NCBI GenBank assembly: GCA_025057015.1
Contig: JANWYG010000009.1
Span: 1-64,000, forward strand
Reading direction: 5' to 3'
Length of the DNA: 64,000 bases
Source of the DNA: Blastocatellia bacterium
Lineage (GTDB): Bacteria > Acidobacteriota > Blastocatellia > Chloracidobacteriales > JADJPF01
Shown here piece after piece: positions 45,817 to 54,171 of the stretch; position 1 is the first letter of the stretch, and each line of letters opens with the position of its first letter. The notes beneath the pieces were generated by a model. It saw only the letters and a program-made list of their open reading frames with translations, made no database searches and was not told the origin of the DNA. A program made the position numbers and the translations under genes.

Positions 45817-46488
45817 ATGGATGCAAAGTTCTGGCAAGATCGCTGGGAAAAAGGGCAAATAGGCTTCCACCTCCAAACAGTCAATCCACACTTGATCAAG
45901 TGGTGGCCTAGGCTGAACTTAGCTCCCCAAACCGCAGTTTTTGTGCCACTTTGTGGCAAAACACTCGATATCCCGTGGTTAATCAAACAAGGGCACTACG
46001 TAGTTGGCGTTGAGATTAGCCCGGTAGCAATCAGGCAGTTTCTCCAAGAAAACAACCTTTCGGCAAGGGTTACCCAAAACGACAAGTTTGAGCGTTATGA
46101 AGCTGATAGCCTGTGCCTACTCTGCGGCGACTACTTCGATCTTCAACCAGAAGATGTAGGAAATGTTAGTGCCGTCTACGATCGTGCCGCACTTGTCGCT
46201 CTGCCAGAAAAAGAAAGATTCCGATATACGGCTAAACTAAAGACACTATTGAATAAACCGAGCCGAATGCTACTTATTACTTTAGAGTACGACCAAACTG
46301 CCCGCCCAGGGCCTCCTTTTAGCGTACCCCCACAGGAGGTGCCCAAGCACTACGCTGATCTGGCTGAAATAAAACTGCTCGCCAGTCATGACGTCAGCAA
46401 TGAATTCCCCGACTGGCAGATCCAAGTAACAGAACATGTATTTGAAATTCTTCTAGATCACGCTCCTGATAGCCTCGACAGGATCTAA
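45817..46488 (+). CDS. tpm: Thiopurine S-methyltransferase-family protein
   Basis: The 223-residue protein matches bacterial Tpm: MDAKFWQDRWEKGQIGFH at the N-terminus, the SAM motif I variant VFVPLCGKTLDIPWL, GVEISPVAIRQF, and the family motif AVYDRAALVALP. Tpm methylates sulfur, selenium or tellurium compounds and gives tellurite/selenite resistance in some bacteria. Its physiological substrate here is unknown. The start has almost no 5' leader. The 3' end overlaps the convergent permease gene by 36 nt. Confidence 0.92.
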   Translation: MDAKFWQDRWEKGQIGFHLQTVNPHLIKWWPRLNLAPQTAVFVPLCGKTLDIPWLIKQGHYVVGVEISPVAIRQFLQENNLSARVTQNDKFERYEADSLCLLCGDYFDLQPEDVGNVSAVYDRAALVALPEKERFRYTAKLKTLLNKPSRMLLITLEYDQTARPGPPFSVPPQEVPKHYADLAEIKLLASHDVSNEFPDWQIQVTEHVFEILLDHAPDSLDRI

Positions 46489-47712
46489 GTTTGCAGCCCT
46501 TATAGCCGGATATAGACCTGCTATGATACCGACTATTATAGAAGTAACCAATCCTGCAACAATGGCCCAAATAGGGAGCATGGCAGGAAAGTTGATAAAC
46601 ATCCTGATCAGAAAGGCCATACCGACTCCTAAAAGCGCTCCTATGATGCCCCCTATGATAGTCAAGAGCACAGCTTCAAGTAAAAACTGAAGCAATATGT
46701 CCCGCCGACGAGCACCTACAGCTCGACGTATACCTATTTCAGCCGTACGTTCCGTCACAGCCACAAGCATTATATTCATCACGCCTACACCACCTACAAC
46801 CAGTCCTGCAAGTGCTATTGGTGCTACCAGTGCCGCAAGTCCAGCCAGGATCTGTTCTACGGCTTCGAATACCTGTTCGGCACGATTGACTCCAAAATTA
46901 TTAGGTGCATCGGCAGGTACCTTACGCCTGGCTCGCAGCAAGTAGGTCACCTGCTCTATCACCTCGTCGACTTGACCAGGTGCAGCACGAGCTACTATTA
47001 CTGTGCCTTTAATTTCGGGATATCGCTCAGCAACGGTCTCGAAAGGTGCATAGATTATTCTTTCGTCTAACTCGTCACTGCCTAAGACCCCTTCGCCAGC
47101 AGCTGCCGCCAATACGCCTATAACACGATAACCCGTACCGTCTATCTTGATAGACTTGCCCAAAGGATCTAAGTCATCAAACAGCTGTTGCGCTATTCCC
47201 TTGCCTATGACAACCACCTTTGCCCGACCGCGTCGCTCACCCTCGGTGAAAAATCTACCACGGTCAACTCGAACAGAGACTATATCGGGAAAGTTTTCCC
47301 ACACACCTAGCAACAGCGGGCGGATGGCTTGCTTGCCTTGAGCTGTCACCGTCGGATTATTGGCCGATGGGCCGTAACTACCGCGCACTTTCTGCGGAGA
47401 GACAGCTTGAGGCTTATCCAAAGCTGCTACTGCAAGTGCATCTTCATAAGTCAATTCAGGCCGTTGCCGTTCCTCAGCAGTAGGAATGCGAAACGAAGGA
47501 CCTATCTTCTCTTCCTTGGTAAAGTAAATCACGTTTGGAGCACTGCGCTCAGTAACTGCAGCTACCCTCGCAGATAAACCGTCAAGTACTGCCCCCACCA
47601 TCACTACTACAGATACGCCGATGATAACGCCGAGCAAAGTCAAACCTGAACGCAATTTATTTGCAAGTAGCGAAGCTCTCGCCGCAGAAAACATTTCCGC
47701 CAATTGCTTCAT
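46453..47712 (-). CDS. MacB/FtsX-type ABC permease (second of pair)
   Basis: MacB topology: N-terminal helix (KLRSGLTLLGVIIGVSVVVM), a periplasmic MacB_PCD domain of about 200 residues, then three C-terminal helices with the FtsX motif VTERTAEIGIRRAVGARR and the end LDPVEAIR. Such permeases act with a separate MacA-like adaptor and a LolD/MacB-type ATPase to move lipoproteins, peptides or small molecules by mechanotransmission. No ATPase domain is fused and none is adjacent. It overlaps the first permease by ATGA (SD AAGGAG) and the tpm end by 36 nt. Confidence 0.9.
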   Translation of the reverse strand: MKQLAEMFSAARASLLANKLRSGLTLLGVIIGVSVVVMVGAVLDGLSARVAAVTERSAPNVIYFTKEEKIGPSFRIPTAEERQRPELTYEDALAVAALDKPQAVSPQKVRGSYGPSANNPTVTAQGKQAIRPLLLGVWENFPDIVSVRVDRGRFFTEGERRGRAKVVVIGKGIAQQLFDDLDPLGKSIKIDGTGYRVIGVLAAAAGEGVLGSDELDERIIYAPFETVAERYPEIKGTVIVARAAPGQVDEVIEQVTYLLRARRKVPADAPNNFGVNRAEQVFEAVEQILAGLAALVAPIALAGLVVGGVGVMNIMLVAVTERTAEIGIRRAVGARRRDILLQFLLEAVLLTIIGGIIGALLGVGMAFLIRMFINFPAMLPIWAIVAGLVTSIIVGIIAGLYPAIRAANLDPVEAIRSVI

Positions 47713-48950
47713 CCCTCACTCCTTAGTGCTTCTGCTGGATCCAGCTGCGAGGCACGCCGTGCAGGAACCACTCCAAAAATTATCCCCACAGTACAAGACA
47801 GCAAAACTGCAGCACCTACTGCCCACAGCGGAACACTAAGCGGCACTCCAAGTAACGCCCTAGCAAGCCAAACTATAGCCACAGAAGCAGTCATACCTAG
47901 AAGTCCACCGCAGAAGGTAAGCATCATAGATTCGAGCAAAAACTGCGCTAAAATGTCATTACGCCTAGCCCCCAGCGCCATTCTAATGCCTATCTCCCGC
48001 GTTCGCTCCGTCACTGAGGCAAGCATCATGTTCATTATCACCACACCTGCTATGATCAAAGCTATACCCGTAAGTGGATACACCACTGCTGCCACAAGCA
48101 TAGTAATCTCAGCTGCAAAAGCTTCGACACTTTTTGAAGTAGTAAGACTAAAATTATCCTCCTCTCCAGGCCCAAGAGCTCTTGTTTGTCTCATCGCTAC
48201 ACGCACAGTTTCAATGATTTCATCCGCTGATTTGTCTTTAGACCTAACTAGCAAAGCAAGTGAACGACCTCTACTACCAAGCATCTTGAGAAAGGTTCCC
48301 AGGGGTATCTGCACAAAGGCATCCTGTGAAACACCAAGTGTCGAACCCCGCCGAGCATATACTCCTACGACTTCATAACTTGCTACGCCTATCTTGATGG
48401 TTTTTCCAACGGGATTTTCAGTGGGAAACAAATAATCGGCTACGTCTGCACCTATTACGCAAACCTGCCTACGGTACTCATCATCGACAGAGTTCAAACG
48501 ACGCCCAAACTCCAGTTTGATAGCGTCTAACTCTATGACGTTTGGCGTCACGCCTTGCAAAACTATACCCTTGAGAGTACTTCTCCCTCGCTTCACCGGC
48601 AGACTAGAGTCAACCTGAGCACCTACCTCGTAAGCGGCTCCTAGACGCGTCTTTAGTTTTTCAAGATCTTCTAGACTTATGCTAGGTCGCTTAGCTCTTG
48701 CTTCAGCAAAAGCTTGGGCATCACCACGAAAGTCCTGAAACGCAGCCTTGTCAATCCTAACCGTACCCGGACTTAGTCCCGAAACTGTATCTGCAATAAA
48801 TCTCTTCGCTCCTTCAAGCAATGCAGCTATCAACACCACTACAGCTATACCTACGACCACCCCAAGCAGTGTAAGCGAAGTTCGAAGCACTCTAGATCTT
48901 AGTCCATCCCAAGCTATACTAAAAGCTTCTTGCCAGACTTCGTAACGCAC
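47709..48950 (-). CDS. MacB/FtsX-type ABC permease (first of pair)
   Basis: Same architecture as its downstream partner: SRVLRTSLTLLGVVVGIAVV N-terminal helix, a MacB_PCD region, and the C-terminal FtsX helices with SVTERTREIGIRMALGARRN and LDPAEALRSEG. The two proteins are clearly paralogous and may form a heterodimer. The start is GTG 48950. Upstream is a tRNA region rather than an ATPase or membrane-fusion gene, so the ATPase must be encoded elsewhere. Confidence 0.9.
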   Translation of the reverse strand: MRYEVWQEAFSIAWDGLRSRVLRTSLTLLGVVVGIAVVVLIAALLEGAKRFIADTVSGLSPGTVRIDKAAFQDFRGDAQAFAEARAKRPSISLEDLEKLKTRLGAAYEVGAQVDSSLPVKRGRSTLKGIVLQGVTPNVIELDAIKLEFGRRLNSVDDEYRRQVCVIGADVADYLFPTENPVGKTIKIGVASYEVVGVYARRGSTLGVSQDAFVQIPLGTFLKMLGSRGRSLALLVRSKDKSADEIIETVRVAMRQTRALGPGEEDNFSLTTSKSVEAFAAEITMLVAAVVYPLTGIALIIAGVVIMNMMLASVTERTREIGIRMALGARRNDILAQFLLESMMLTFCGGLLGMTASVAIVWLARALLGVPLSVPLWAVGAAVLLSCTVGIIFGVVPARRASQLDPAEALRSEG

Positions 48951-49198
48951 TAAATTCTAAACTTGCAAAAATATAACGCCCCTTTTTCTATTGTAGCAGC
49001 AAACCCTGCTCAACAAGCCCAAGGTTGCCGCTTTGCAGCAGCTAGCCAAGGTCGAGAGCTTCAGCAAAAAGTCAGTCCTCCGCTGTTAGAGCAGTTCAGA
49101 AGAAGTACCAGCAGTTGAAAGTTAAGGAAAGCAGAATAGTTGCTAGACTCTAGTAGTTGAAGTATTAGACTACTTATGAACAACAGGCCATTAAAATA
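48951..49198. other. Intergenic stretch with possible coding remnant
   Basis: Between the permease start and the terminator of tRNA-Ala(GGC) I see no complete gene. The plus strand around 49010-49140 reads like coding sequence broken by a frameshift: one frame gives LNKPKVAALQQLAKVESFSK before a stop, and another gives RAVQKKYQQLKVKESRIVAR before a stop. It could be the tail of a decayed gene or chance. The permease promoter should also lie here, but no good -35/-10 pair was found. Confidence 0.3.
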
Positions 49199-49232
49199 GG
49201 GCTACTTACAAGGTAGTTTCTGTAAGTAGCCC
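49199..49232. terminator. Terminator of tRNA-Ala(GGC)
   Basis: GGGCTACTTACA pairs perfectly over 12 bp with TGTAAGTAGCCC around a 10-nt loop. A TATTTT tail follows on the minus strand and a TTTT tail on the plus strand, so it may work in both directions. It begins 12 nt after the tRNA 3' end. Confidence 0.8.
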
Positions 49233-49243
49233 TTTTCGACTTA

Positions 49244-49316
<73 letters not shown>

Positions 49317-49331
49317 ATTATCAGAAAGACA

Positions 49332-49360
49332 AAGATAGCCAGTTCTTATAATTTTGTCAA
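49332..49360 (-). promoter_or_regulatory. Promoter of tRNA-Ala(GGC)
   Basis: Perfect TTGACA (49360-49355 on the minus strand), 17-nt spacer and TATCTT (49337-49332), 15 nt before the mature tRNA start. Confidence 0.65.
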
Positions 49361-49433
49361 CTGCTTTTCACTTCAAAAAGCCAAGTCTCCCAAAAAGGCT
49401 CCAAGAAAATGTGGAGGAGAAGACTTTGTAGCA

Positions 49434-50777
49434 CTAGAGACCGACACGAGCGCAAAGCTGCTTGAACTCACTTTTTGCAAGATTCACTACTTTCTCTTCA
49501 TCTATAGAAAAAAGCTGCCGACCTTGCATCAACACCCTTCCGTTTACTATCACTGTGTCAACATCTGAAGCAGTTGCTGAATAAACCAAAGTCGATATGA
49601 CATCTGAAGCAGGGGTAGTATGTGGCTTATTAAGCTTGATGAGCACCAAGTCTGCCTTCTTACCCACCTCTATGCTGCCGAGCTGCTTTTCCATCCCCAA
49701 AGTACGAGCACCTGCTATTGTAGCCATTTTAAACGCTACCTTTGCCGGTAAAGCCTCTGATCCGTTAGACACTTTTTGCAGCAGAGCTGCAAGCCTCATT
49801 TCGGTGAAAATGTCCAATCTGTTATTACAAGGAGCTCCGTCAGCACCTAAAGAGACGTTTACACCTCTTTTGAGTAGGTCACAAACCGGAGCTATACCTG
49901 AAGCCAGTTTCAAGTTTGATGAAGGACAGTGCAAAACATGCGTTTTCGTCGCTGCAAGTAGCTGCTTTTCCTCTTCACTCAAATGTACACAGTGCGCAAG
50001 CGCTACGTGATTACCAGTCAAGCCTACACTATGTAGGTAATCAACGTTGCGCATACCAGTTCTGTTTAAGACTAGTTCTACTTCGCGTAGGTTTTCAGAA
50101 GCATGCGTATGAACCAGAACACTATTTTCTAAAGCAAGGCGCGCTACTTCTTGTAGCAACTCGTGGCTACAAGAAACAGCAAAGCGCGGGGCAAAGCAAA
50201 ACTGCACCAAAGACTCCCGGTTGTTCCAACGCTTCATTAGCCTCAGCGACTCATCAAGGGATTCTTTAGTTCGTTCCTTAAGTGCTTCCGGCACGCCGTC
50301 ACCTACGTCCATCATACACTTGCCTATGAAGGCACGAAAACCTGTACGCTGTACCGCTTCAAACACTGCCTCTGTGTGATTTACCGTCTCCATAGTGAGG
50401 GCCGCCGTCGTACCACCTTTGATCATCTCTGCTACTGCTAGCAATGCCGAAATCGTAAGAGACTGTGGAGTATGAGCCGCTTCAAGCGGCCAGATTCGCT
50501 TCCTTAGCCAGTCAAGTAGTTCAAGATCATCGGCAGATCCTCGAAAAAGCGTCTGGCACAAATGCACGTGCGTTTGTATAAAGCCCGGGCAGACCAGCAT
50601 GCCAGTAGCATTTATCGTCGAAACCGCTTGGCCAGAGCTCATTTTGAAAGTAGGAAACGAAAGAGAGTCTCCTATTTCTAGAACTTGCCCATCTCCAATT
50701 AAAATGTCACAATTTTGGACTTCTGCCTCCTCACCAATCAAACAGGTTCCATTCTTTATGAGCAAAAAGTCGCTCAT
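49434..50777 (-). CDS. Amidohydrolase, Mta/SAH deaminase or TrzN/ATZ type
   Basis: Metal-dependent aminohydrolase of the TRZ/ATZ group: PGFIQTHVHLCQTLFRG (HxH), VLVHTHASENLREVE, VALAHCVHLSEEE, and the catalytic Asp in SLGADGAPCNNRLD. The C-terminal composite barrel closes with VGKKADLVLIKLN. It likely deaminates an adenosine-like (S-adenosylhomocysteine, methylthioadenosine) or guanine-like compound, and the exact substrate cannot be fixed by eye. ATG 50777 is chosen because AGAGG stands 7 nt upstream; ATG 50792 lacks such a site. It follows the TPR gene by 11 nt. Confidence 0.88.
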   Translation of the reverse strand: MSDFLLIKNGTCLIGEEAEVQNCDILIGDGQVLEIGDSLSFPTFKMSSGQAVSTINATGMLVCPGFIQTHVHLCQTLFRGSADDLELLDWLRKRIWPLEAAHTPQSLTISALLAVAEMIKGGTTAALTMETVNHTEAVFEAVQRTGFRAFIGKCMMDVGDGVPEALKERTKESLDESLRLMKRWNNRESLVQFCFAPRFAVSCSHELLQEVARLALENSVLVHTHASENLREVELVLNRTGMRNVDYLHSVGLTGNHVALAHCVHLSEEEKQLLAATKTHVLHCPSSNLKLASGIAPVCDLLKRGVNVSLGADGAPCNNRLDIFTEMRLAALLQKVSNGSEALPAKVAFKMATIAGARTLGMEKQLGSIEVGKKADLVLIKLNKPHTTPASDVISTLVYSATASDVDTVIVNGRVLMQGRQLFSIDEEKVVNLAKSEFKQLCARVGL

Positions 50778-50788
50778 AATACTACCTC

Positions 50789-51967
50789 TCAATCAGCATG
50801 CTGCAGCAGGTCCTTGCGTAACAAGCTACTCCATCTAGCATCATCTTTCGCAAGCTTCTGATGCATGCTTTTACAAGTCACTAATAGATTCGGCAGCTTG
50901 TCAGGTCGGGAGCGCAAAGCAGTTCGGTAAGGCGTTATAGGCTTGATGTCATAGGCAGCCTGAAAATATTTGCGCGCCTTCTCTATCAGGTTGCACTTCA
51001 GATAGACTAAGCCTAGGTAATAAAGCGCCAAATCAAAACCAGGATCCATCTCTACAGCTTGTTGGAGATGTTGCAGTGCCAGCTCGGTATTGTCTTTCAG
51101 AAAATAGGCATATCCTACAAGAAAGTGCATTTCTGCAGAAGGCCTCAGCACTAAAGCCCGTCTAAGGTGCGTAAGAGCTTCATCTATACAACCCTCGCTG
51201 GCTAGAATCCTGCCTAGGCCATAGTGAGCTGCAAAGGAATCCTGCTTGAGGCTTAAAGCCCTTTGCAAAAGAGCCTTCGCTGAGACTACTTCTCCTTGCT
51301 CACTATACACAATGCCGAGCATAAGTACGGCGCGGTAATGCTGAGGATCTCTTTCGACAACCCTCTGTAAATAGTCCCGCGCTAAAGCGATTTTTTGATG
51401 GTAATAGAAGTATTCGCCGAGAAAGAGGTTCAGTTCTACGTTTTCTGGGTCTAGCAAAGCGGCCTTCTCAAGAATCCTAGCAGCACGCTTATGCTCTCCT
51501 GCCAAAAAGTGACCAAACGCTCGATTAAGCATTTTGACAAAAGCAGCTTCAGGTTCAGCAGCAGCAAGCAAGATCTTCTCACGACGCATTTCCAACAGTT
51601 CCCGAACATTGCTAACTTCAGCCCTGGAGTTGAGTTGCCGCTGCCAAAGTAGTTGCAGTACTTCTTTGTCTACTAGCCGCTTTTGATCGAGCAAATCTAT
51701 GAGCGATTCAAGCAAAGCACGATCGGTGAAACTGTTAGATGCCTGTTTGTGAAGTATATCCAATAGCCGCTCGAATCGCTCTTGCATCTTGACAAGAGCA
51801 TATTCGAGCGCGCTTATACGTTCCAGCAGATGCTCTTCCATGCTGTTTGTAAGCATCGCCGTACTGGCAGCCCTCGGCAGCACGGTTATCATCAATCTCG
51901 TACCGCACCGCACACAGTACTGCTCATTACCGCTGTTTAACGCTTTACACCTTTGGCAGAATATCAT
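50789..51967 (-). CDS. Zinc-ribbon TPR protein
   Basis: The N-terminus is a four-Cys zinc ribbon (FCQRCKALNSGNEQYCVRCG). A coiled-coil region (about residues 40-130) follows, then at least five TPR repeats, for example HYRAVLMLGIVYSEQGEVVS and FDLALYYLGLVYLKCNLIEK. It is cytosolic with no enzyme motif, so it is probably a protein-interaction scaffold. Its ATG follows directly on the stop of the 3-hydroxyacyl-CoA dehydrogenase gene, so it is co-expressed with the acyl-CoA enzymes. Confidence 0.85.
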   Translation of the reverse strand: MIFCQRCKALNSGNEQYCVRCGTRLMITVLPRAASTAMLTNSMEEHLLERISALEYALVKMQERFERLLDILHKQASNSFTDRALLESLIDLLDQKRLVDKEVLQLLWQRQLNSRAEVSNVRELLEMRREKILLAAAEPEAAFVKMLNRAFGHFLAGEHKRAARILEKAALLDPENVELNLFLGEYFYYHQKIALARDYLQRVVERDPQHYRAVLMLGIVYSEQGEVVSAKALLQRALSLKQDSFAAHYGLGRILASEGCIDEALTHLRRALVLRPSAEMHFLVGYAYFLKDNTELALQHLQQAVEMDPGFDLALYYLGLVYLKCNLIEKARKYFQAAYDIKPITPYRTALRSRPDKLPNLLVTCKSMHQKLAKDDARWSSLLRKDLLQHAD

Positions 51968-52819
51968 CTAGTAATTGTAAAATCCCTTCCCGCTTTTACA
52001 TCCAAGCCAGCCAGCGTCAACATACTTTTTGAGCAATGGGCAAGGACGATATTTAGGATCGTTAAAACCCTCATATAGGACGTTCATAATAGCTAGACAA
52101 ACATCGAGCCCGATGAAATCCGCCAGCTGAAGTGGTCCCATAGGATGACGCATTCCAAGCTTCATAATCTCGTCTATAGCTTCGACAGTACCTACACCTT
52201 CATATAACGCAAAGATCGCTTCGTTTATCATAGGCATCAAAACTCTGTTGGACACAAAGCCTGGCGCGTCTTTCACTTCTATCGGTATCTTACCCAGATT
52301 TTCAGAAAGCTTTTTCACAAAATCGAAAGTCTCATCCGATGTAGCAAGCCCCCTGATTATCTCTACAAGCTTCATCACAGGCACCGGGTTCATAAAGTGC
52401 ATACCTATGACGCGATCAGGGCGTGCCGTAGCAGCCGCGAGCTTTGTGATAGATATAGACGAAGTGTTAGTCGCAAGTATCACATCAGGCCTTAGCATGC
52501 TGTCTAAGTTAGAAAACAGCTCACGCTTTATCTGGAGATTTTCAGTAACAGCTTCGACAACAAAGTCTGCATTCCGCAGTTCGTTCAAGTCGATCACCGT
52601 ACGTATCCGCGACATTACCTCATCCTTTGCCTCTGGAGTCAACCGATCTTTGTCTATGTCGCGCTGTAAGCTAGAAGAAATAGAGTTCTTTGCACGCTCC
52701 AAGAACTCCTCTCGAACATCACAAAGCACTACATCAAACCCTCTGCGCGCTGCCACTTGCGCTATGCCGGAACCCATGGTTCCTGCTCCCACTACAGCGA
52801 AAAGCTTTATCTCTTGCAT
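51968..52819 (-). CDS. hbd: 3-hydroxybutyryl-CoA dehydrogenase
   Basis: Rossmann NAD-binding motif VVGAGTMGSGIAQVAARRGF, the catalytic His and Glu region VIGMHFMNPVPVMKLVEII, PGFVSNRVLMPMINEA, and the C-terminal GLDVCLAIMNVLYEGF identify the short (about 283 aa) Hbd/PaaH form. It oxidises or reduces (S)-3-hydroxyacyl-CoA. ATG 52819, with GGAGAAAGG upstream, is preferred to TTG 52831. Together with the thiolase 14 nt upstream it can form or break acetoacetyl-CoA/3-hydroxybutyryl-CoA. Confidence 0.95.
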   Translation of the reverse strand: MQEIKLFAVVGAGTMGSGIAQVAARRGFDVVLCDVREEFLERAKNSISSSLQRDIDKDRLTPEAKDEVMSRIRTVIDLNELRNADFVVEAVTENLQIKRELFSNLDSMLRPDVILATNTSSISITKLAAATARPDRVIGMHFMNPVPVMKLVEIIRGLATSDETFDFVKKLSENLGKIPIEVKDAPGFVSNRVLMPMINEAIFALYEGVGTVEAIDEIMKLGMRHPMGPLQLADFIGLDVCLAIMNVLYEGFNDPKYRPCPLLKKYVDAGWLGCKSGKGFYNY

Positions 52820-52833
52820 ACCTTTCTCCAAGT

Positions 52834-54012
52834 CTATCTTTCTACAGCCATAGCTACAGCATTACCGCCACCTAAGCATAAGGAAACGATTCCGCGCTTA
52901 GCGTCCCTTCGTTGCATTTCATAAAGCAAAGTCGTAAGACACCGTGCTCCGCTTGCTCCTATAGGATGCCCTATAGCCACCGCTCCGCCGTTGACATTTA
53001 CCTTAGCACTATCAAGCCCCAACTCTCTAGTTACAGCTAGAGCTTGTACAGCAAACGCCTCATTTAGCTCAAAAAGATCTACGTCATCTACATTCCAACC
53101 CACCTTCTGAAGCAGTTTCCGAACAGCTACTACCGGAGCCATCATTATCCGCTTAGGCTCAATTCCACCTGTAGCTTGGCCGACTATTCGGGCCAAAACC
53201 TTATAGCCGCGTTCAGAAGCGAGCCGACCACTAGTAACTACAGCAGCTGCAGCACCGTCGTTTATGCCCGGAGCGTTACCTGCAGTGACGCTACCCTGAG
53301 GATCAAAAGCCGGTTTGAGCTTCGCTAAAGCTTCTATAGTCGTATCCGGCCTCACTGATTCATCCGCGGCAAACAAAACAGTCTCCCCTTTCTTCTGAGA
53401 AATGGATACAGGCACTATCTCAGCAGCAAAATATCCTTGCTGCTGTGCCGCAGCTGCCTTCATGTGCGACTGTACGGCGAACTCGTCTTGCTCCTGTCGC
53501 GAGATCTTATACTCTTTTGCAACCCACTCAGCACTACTTCCCATGTGCCAATTCTCAAACGGGCACCACAAACCATCTTGTATAACAGCATCTAGCACTT
53601 GGCCATGTCCCAGCCTGTAGCCTTCTCTTGCTCTAGGAACGAGATAAGGAGCATTTGTCATCGACTCCATTCCGCCAGCAACTACTATCTCAGCATCCCC
53701 AGCCTGAATAGCTTGTGCCGCTAACATAACCGCCTTCAGCCCAGAACCGCACACTTTGTTTACCGTAAAGGCAGACACTGTAGGTGGCAATCCGGCAAAC
53801 AATGCAGCTTGTCTGGCTGGATTCTGCCCAAGTCCTGCACCAATTACGTTGCCCATTATGACTTCTTCCACTTCGCTGGCGTCTATACCAGCACGCTCTA
53901 TAGCAGCACGTACTGCTATCGCTCCTAATTCTGTAGCCTTGAAACTTTTCAATGCCCCCAAAAACTTTCCCACAGCAGTACGAGCAGCACTAATTATTAC
54001 CACTTCATTCAT
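52834..54012 (-). CDS. thlA: Acetyl-CoA acetyltransferase (thiolase)
   Basis: Thiolase with all catalytic groups: Cys in [14 protein letters not shown], the [10 protein letters not shown] loop, His in [12 protein letters not shown] and the final Cys in [12 protein letters not shown]. It condenses two acetyl-CoA or cleaves acetoacetyl-CoA. ATG 54012 gives the usual N-terminus ([18 protein letters not shown]). However, AGGAGG lies at 54039-54034, only 3 nt before an in-frame TTG (54030) and far from the ATG, so the start is unresolved. That AGGAGG is half of a hairpin described separately. Confidence 0.95.
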   Translation of the reverse strand: MNEVVIISAARTAVGKFLGALKSFKATELGAIAVRAAIERAGIDASEVEEVIMGNVIGAGLGQNPARQAALFAGLPPTVSAFTVNKVCGSGLKAVMLAAQAIQAGDAEIVVAGGMESMTNAPYLVPRAREGYRLGHGQVLDAVIQDGLWCPFENWHMGSSAEWVAKEYKISRQEQDEFAVQSHMKAAAAQQQGYFAAEIVPVSISQKKGETVLFAADESVRPDTTIEALAKLKPAFDPQGSVTAGNAPGINDGAAAAVVTSGRLASERGYKVLARIVGQATGGIEPKRIMMAPVVAVRKLLQKVGWNVDDVDLFELNEAFAVQALAVTRELGLDSAKVNVNGGAVAIGHPIGASGARCLTTLLYEMQRRDAKRGIVSLCLGGGNAVAMAVER

Positions 54013-54034
54013 AATCACACTCGACGGCAAAAAC

Positions 54035-54062
54035 CTCCTGCTACCTAAGCAGGAAGCAGGAG
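54035..54062 (-). promoter_or_regulatory. Attenuator-like hairpin before the thiolase gene
   Basis: On the minus strand CTCCTGCT (54062-54055) pairs with AGCAGGAG (54042-54035) across a 12-nt loop and is followed by G and five T. The downstream arm contains the best Shine-Dalgarno sequence (AGGAGG). It can be read as a terminator, as an SD-sequestering hairpin, or both. Confidence 0.45.
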
Positions 54063-54071
54063 AAAAGCCAT
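54045..54071 (-). CDS. Possible leader peptide before the thiolase gene
   Basis: An eight-codon ORF (MAFLLLPA, stop TAG) starts at ATG 54071, with TAAGGAGG directly upstream, though spacing from the full SD is only 1 nt. It runs through the upstream arm of the 54035-54062 hairpin and ends in its loop. A ribosome translating it would disrupt the hairpin. Three consecutive Leu codons invite comparison with amino-acid leader peptides. Whether it is translated is unknown. Confidence 0.35.
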   Translation of the reverse strand: MAFLLLPA

Positions 54072-54171
54072 GCCTCCTTAACTAAATTTATCGAAGCTCT
54101 GTAAGACTTTAGGCCAGTCTGTTAAATCGATTCTAGCACGTATTACAGCAGCTACTCTACCAATCTTACCA

